A stretch of DNA of 64,000 nucleotides, from contig SVTY01000009.1 in the NCBI GenBank assembly GCA_015063535.1, positions 1 to 64,000 of the forward strand, given 5' to 3'. Under the pieces are notes generated by a model. That model saw only the letters and a program-made list of their open reading frames with translations. It searched no databases and was not told where the DNA came from. This document shows positions 61,167-64,000 of this stretch, piece after piece. A program made the position numbers and the translations under genes. The DNA is from Oscillospiraceae bacterium. Lineage in GTDB: Bacteria; Bacillota; Clostridia; Oscillospirales; CAG-272. Positions within the stretch are counted from its first letter, which is position 1; every line of letters begins with the position of its first letter.

Positions 61167-62129
61167 ATGAAGAGATATCCGTTAAAGCTGAGGTATATTG
61201 CCAAATCTGCCATCTGGGGCGGCACACGCCTGAAGGAGCAGTGGGGCAAAGAGATCGAGGGAGATATCATTGCCGAGACATGGGAGCTGACGGTTCGTCC
61301 GAAGGAAATGGCGGTGATCCAAAACGGAGATGCCTCAGGGCGGACGCTGGAGGAGCAGATCGCCGCATGGGGCGGAGACTGTGTGGCTCCCTCCTATCGG
61401 GTGGGAGACCGTTTCCCCATGCTGGTCAAGCTGATCGATGCTGCCGACCGTCTGTCGGTGCAGGTGCATCCCGACGACAGCTATGCCTTGCGTGTGGAAA
61501 ATGACAGCGGCAAGACCGAGATGTGGTATATCGTGGATGCCGAGCCGGGTGCTTCGATCATTTACGGCTTGGCGGAGGACATCGGACGGGAGGAGTTTGC
61601 CCGTGCGGTTGCCGAAAAGCGTATAGACGGTGCCATGAATACGTGTCCCGTGAAGGCGGGCGAAAGCTATTTCATTCCTGCGGGGATGCTTCACGCTATT
61701 GGTGCAGGGATCCTTATTGCCGAGATCCAACAAAATTCCGATCTGACCTATCGGGTCTATGACTATGAACGCCGTCAGGCAGATGGCTCGCTTCGTCCGC
61801 TTCACACCGAAAAGGCGTTGGAGGTGGTGCGCCCCTTTGCCGAAGCGGAGGTGGATGCGCTTCGCTTTGAAAGAGGCAAGGGCGGTGATGAGCTGCTGGC
61901 AAACAGCCGCTATTTTAAGGTGCGGCGGCATGTGCTGAAGGATGAGCGGATCGAATTGTCACGAAACAAAGACAGCTTCACCTCTTTGCTTTGCGTGGAA
62001 GGAGAGGGCGTTCTTTGTCACGACGGAACAGAGTATTCCCTTGGTCGAGGAGACAGCTATTTTATCCCTGCGGGAATGGGAGCATACACCCTCTGCGGCA
62101 GGATGACCGTCCTTTGCTCCGAGCTGTGA
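61167..62129 (+). CDS. manA: Mannose-6-phosphate isomerase, class I
   Basis: A 320-residue zinc enzyme interconverting mannose-6-phosphate and fructose-6-phosphate. Metal and active-site blocks are LSVQVHPDD, GKTEMWYIV and FIPAGMLHAIGAG; the length matches the short Firmicutes type (Bacillus ManA). It starts 18 bases after the acetyltransferase stop and leads into pyruvate kinase, so it links sugar entry to glycolysis. Confidence 0.93.
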   Translation: MKRYPLKLRYIAKSAIWGGTRLKEQWGKEIEGDIIAETWELTVRPKEMAVIQNGDASGRTLEEQIAAWGGDCVAPSYRVGDRFPMLVKLIDAADRLSVQVHPDDSYALRVENDSGKTEMWYIVDAEPGASIIYGLAEDIGREEFARAVAEKRIDGAMNTCPVKAGESYFIPAGMLHAIGAGILIAEIQQNSDLTYRVYDYERRQADGSLRPLHTEKALEVVRPFAEAEVDALRFERGKGGDELLANSRYFKVRRHVLKDERIELSRNKDSFTSLLCVEGEGVLCHDGTEYSLGRGDSYFIPAGMGAYTLCGRMTVLCSEL

Positions 62130-62188
62130 CCGAACCCTGAGTTTAAGAATTGCCAAAAAGTATAGACTGCCAGAAAAGAGGAACCATT

Positions 62189-63601
62189 ATGCGAAAAACA
62201 AAAATTGTATGTACCATCGGTCCTGCCTGTAACAATGAGGAGACGCTGACCGGCATGTGTCTTGCCGGTATGAATGTGGCTCGGTTGAATTTTTCTCACG
62301 GAACCCATGAGGATCACGAAAAGAGTATTGAGCTGATAAAGCGTGTTCGCCAAAAATTGGGACTTCCCATTGCCATTTTGCTGGATACCAAGGGTCCCGA
62401 ATATCGGATCGGAACCTTCCGTGAGGGAAAGGTGATACTGAATGAGGGAGATCCCTTTGTGTTTACCTCCCGGGAGGTAGAGGGGGATGAGCGGTGCGTT
62501 TCGGTCAATTACAAGAATCTGCCCGAGGAGATGGGGCGGGGCGATCGGATCCTTTTGAACAACGGTCTTGTGATCTTTGAGGTGGAGGAGATCTGTGATA
62601 CCGATATCCGTTGCCGTGTGATCGTGGGTGGAGAGCTTTCCAATCGCAAGAGCATGAGCTTTCCGGGGAAGGTGCTGAAGCAGACCTATCTTTCGGAGTA
62701 CGACAAAAGCGATCTGCTGTTCGGAATTGAGCATGAGGTGGATTTTATTGCCTGCTCCTTTGTGTCGGTGCGGCAGGATCTGATCGACGTCAAGGAGTTT
62801 TTGAAGGCGCACGGCGGTGAACAGCTTGACATCATCGCCAAGATCGAAAATCGGTCGGGTGTGGACAATATCAAGGACATCTGCAAGGAATGCGACGGCA
62901 TTATGATCGGACGGGGAGACATGGGAGTGGAGATTCCCTTTGAGGAGCTTCCCGCTATTCAAAAGCATTTGATTACCACTTGTCGACTGCTTGGTAAGCG
63001 AGTTATCACCGCCACCGAAATGCTGGAGTCGATGATCCATAATCCCCGCCCCACCAGAGCCGAGATATCCGACGTTGCCAACGCCGTATACGACGGCACC
63101 AGTGCCATCATGCTGTCGGGCGAGACGGCGGCAGGAAAATATCCTGTGCTGACGGTGGAGACCATGGCAAGGATCGCCTCTCAGACCGAAAAAAATATCC
63201 GGTATACCAAAATTTTCAGGGATTCGGATTTTTTGATCAAAAATGCGGCAGATGCGATTTCCCATTCCACCTGCGGTATGGCGATCGATTTGGATGCCAA
63301 AGCTATCGTGGCATGCTCTCTGTCGGGAATGACCGCACGGATGGTCTCCCGCTTTCGTTGCCCCGTGGATATCATCGGTATGACCACTGATGAGCGGACA
63401 TGGCGCAAGCTGGCTCTTTCGTGGGGCGTGCTTCCCGCCATGAGCGAGAAGTTTTTTTCTACCGATGTACTCTTTTATGAGGCGACCAAGCTCGCCAAGC
63501 AGAGTCTCGGTCTGTCGATGGGGGATCGGGTGGTCATTACCGGCGGTATGACCAACGGTGCTTCGGGCAATACCAATATGATTCGGGTCGAGACGATCTG
63601 A
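62189..63601 (+). CDS. pyk: Pyruvate kinase
   Basis: A 470-residue glycolytic enzyme making pyruvate and ATP from phosphoenolpyruvate. Signatures are TKIVCTIGPA, VARLNFSHG, LLDTKGPEYRIG, IIAKIENRSGVDNI (catalytic Lys) and IMIGRGDMGVEIPFEE. It lacks the extra C-terminal PEP-utiliser domain found in many Bacilli. The ATG at 62189 has GAGGAA upstream. Ends at a strong terminator. Confidence 0.96.
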   Translation: MRKTKIVCTIGPACNNEETLTGMCLAGMNVARLNFSHGTHEDHEKSIELIKRVRQKLGLPIAILLDTKGPEYRIGTFREGKVILNEGDPFVFTSREVEGDERCVSVNYKNLPEEMGRGDRILLNNGLVIFEVEEICDTDIRCRVIVGGELSNRKSMSFPGKVLKQTYLSEYDKSDLLFGIEHEVDFIACSFVSVRQDLIDVKEFLKAHGGEQLDIIAKIENRSGVDNIKDICKECDGIMIGRGDMGVEIPFEELPAIQKHLITTCRLLGKRVITATEMLESMIHNPRPTRAEISDVANAVYDGTSAIMLSGETAAGKYPVLTVETMARIASQTEKNIRYTKIFRDSDFLIKNAADAISHSTCGMAIDLDAKAIVACSLSGMTARMVSRFRCPVDIIGMTTDERTWRKLALSWGVLPAMSEKFFSTDVLFYEATKLAKQSLGLSMGDRVVITGGMTNGASGNTNMIRVETI

Positions 63602-63604
63602 CTC

Positions 63605-63650
63605 TTCGGCTTTCTTCAATTTTTAAAATTTGAAGAAAGCCGAATTTTTT
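63605..63650 (+). terminator. Terminator of the pyk operon
   Basis: TTCGGCTTTCTTCAA and TTGAAGAAAGCCGAA form a 15-bp stem, then six Ts. Confidence 0.9.
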
Positions 63651-63736
63651 ATGCCAAAAAAAGAAAAAATCTGAAAAAAACGTCAAAATTATGTGGTTTT
63701 GTTTCCGAGAAGGAGCAAAAAAACACGGGGGTCATA

Positions 63737-63765
63737 TTTACAAACGAAAAAATTTCTGCTATAAT
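63737..63765 (+). promoter_or_regulatory. Promoter of the AraC-like gene
   Basis: TTTACA (63737-63742), 17 bases and TATAAT (63760-63765). Confidence 0.7.
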
Positions 63766-63822
63766 AAATACAAATAAATCTTGCAAAGCAGGTTTCACAA
63801 ACGGAAAACAGGAGCGTGAGGT

Positions 63823-64000
63823 ATGGAGCGTGAATTGGCAAAGCCCATGCGGCTGACCAAGGCAGAGCTGTTAAAAAGGCGTCCTATCTATCATGATGTG
63901 GTGCTTCATAAGACCGTATATGAGTCGGAGTCCTCGTTTGTCCAGATGTACACCCATGAGCTGATAGAGATCAGCATGGTGACCTCGGGCGGCGGAGTCC
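63823..64000 (+). CDS. AraC-family-like regulator, N-terminus only (cut by window end)
   Basis: The first 59 residues of a protein with AGGAG upstream. The segment YTHELIEISMVTSGGGV matches the start of the cupin sensor domain of AraC/XylS regulators (H--EI-YV--G-G). The DNA-binding end lies beyond the window. It may control a sugar operon to the right. Confidence 0.65.
   Translation, partial: MERELAKPMRLTKAELLKRRPIYHDVVLHKTVYESESSFVQMYTHELIEISMVTSGGGV

Overview
The window looks like part of the chromosome of a spore-forming, Gram-positive-type anaerobe of the class Clostridia, probably a gut member. Supporting genes are spoIIE, an FtsK/SpoIIIE translocase, a SleB-type hydrolase, RNase J, type III glutamine synthetase, mreBCD, an AbrB/SpoVT regulator and many consensus sigma-A promoters (TTGACA, 17 bp, TATAAT). 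The genus cannot be fixed from sequence alone.

Bases 1-4600 are the right end of a prophage and hold the most notable system, a complete diversity-generating retroelement (DGR). Its parts lie in the order target gene with 3' variable repeat (VR, 1278-1400), a hairpin just after the target stop (1429-1444), Avd-like accessory protein (1462-1875), template repeat (TR, 1897-2019) and DGR reverse transcriptase (2113-3213). TR and VR align over 123 bases with 13 mismatches, and all 13 fall on TR adenines. The target has an alanine-rich coiled coil like a tail fibre. It is followed by a tail-assembly-chaperone-like gene, two small phage genes and an LL-H-type holin. A tRNA-Ala gene follows, with its 3' end facing the prophage, so it is a likely integration site.

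Bases 4700-16100 are mostly minus strand: a TIM-barrel sugar isomerase, glnN, and a cell-shape cluster read maf-mreB-mreC-mreD-CPBP protease-PBP2, then wecB. Bases 16200-20030 (minus) form an amino-sugar operon: an XRE-HTH/BadF-kinase fusion, murQ and a DUF4838 protein. Bases 20298-23337 (plus) carry a two-component system with two membrane proteins. Bases 23338-24030 are a repeat island with a MITE-like element, ahead of tRNA-Leu, birA and tmk.

Bases 25900-33100 hold a TIM-barrel/Gfo-Idh sugar pair, citrate synthase, a SleB-like hydrolase, a carbohydrate-binding lipoprotein, an AI-2E family transporter and tRNA-Glu. Bases 33300-47500 hold thiI, a DUF2007 gene, a duplicated-domain exonuclease, a phosphoribosyltransferase, aspS, a YfbR-like phosphohydrolase, a third TIM-barrel isomerase, a zinc-ribbon protein, a SurA/PrsA-like membrane protein, rnj, an AbrB-type regulator, an EEP hydrolase and a polysaccharide deacetylase. 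Bases 47850-64000 hold the ftsK/spoIIIE gene, a split TSUP transporter, spoIIE, lepA, a second Gfo/Idh gene, a 30-residue membrane peptide under a hairpin, a murE-like/racemase operon, a GNAT-manA-pyk operon and the start of an AraC-like regulator.

Dispersed intergenic palindromes run through the chromosomal part. Family A is a pyrimidine-rich hairpin found mainly just after stop codons (nine copies). Family B joins a GGGGCTTTGCCCC palindrome to a second stem (six copies). Family C carries GGACAGTCG (three copies). Two sugar-gene promoters share an exactly spaced upstream block, which suggests a small regulon. All family assignments rest on reading motifs by eye; no database search was possible.
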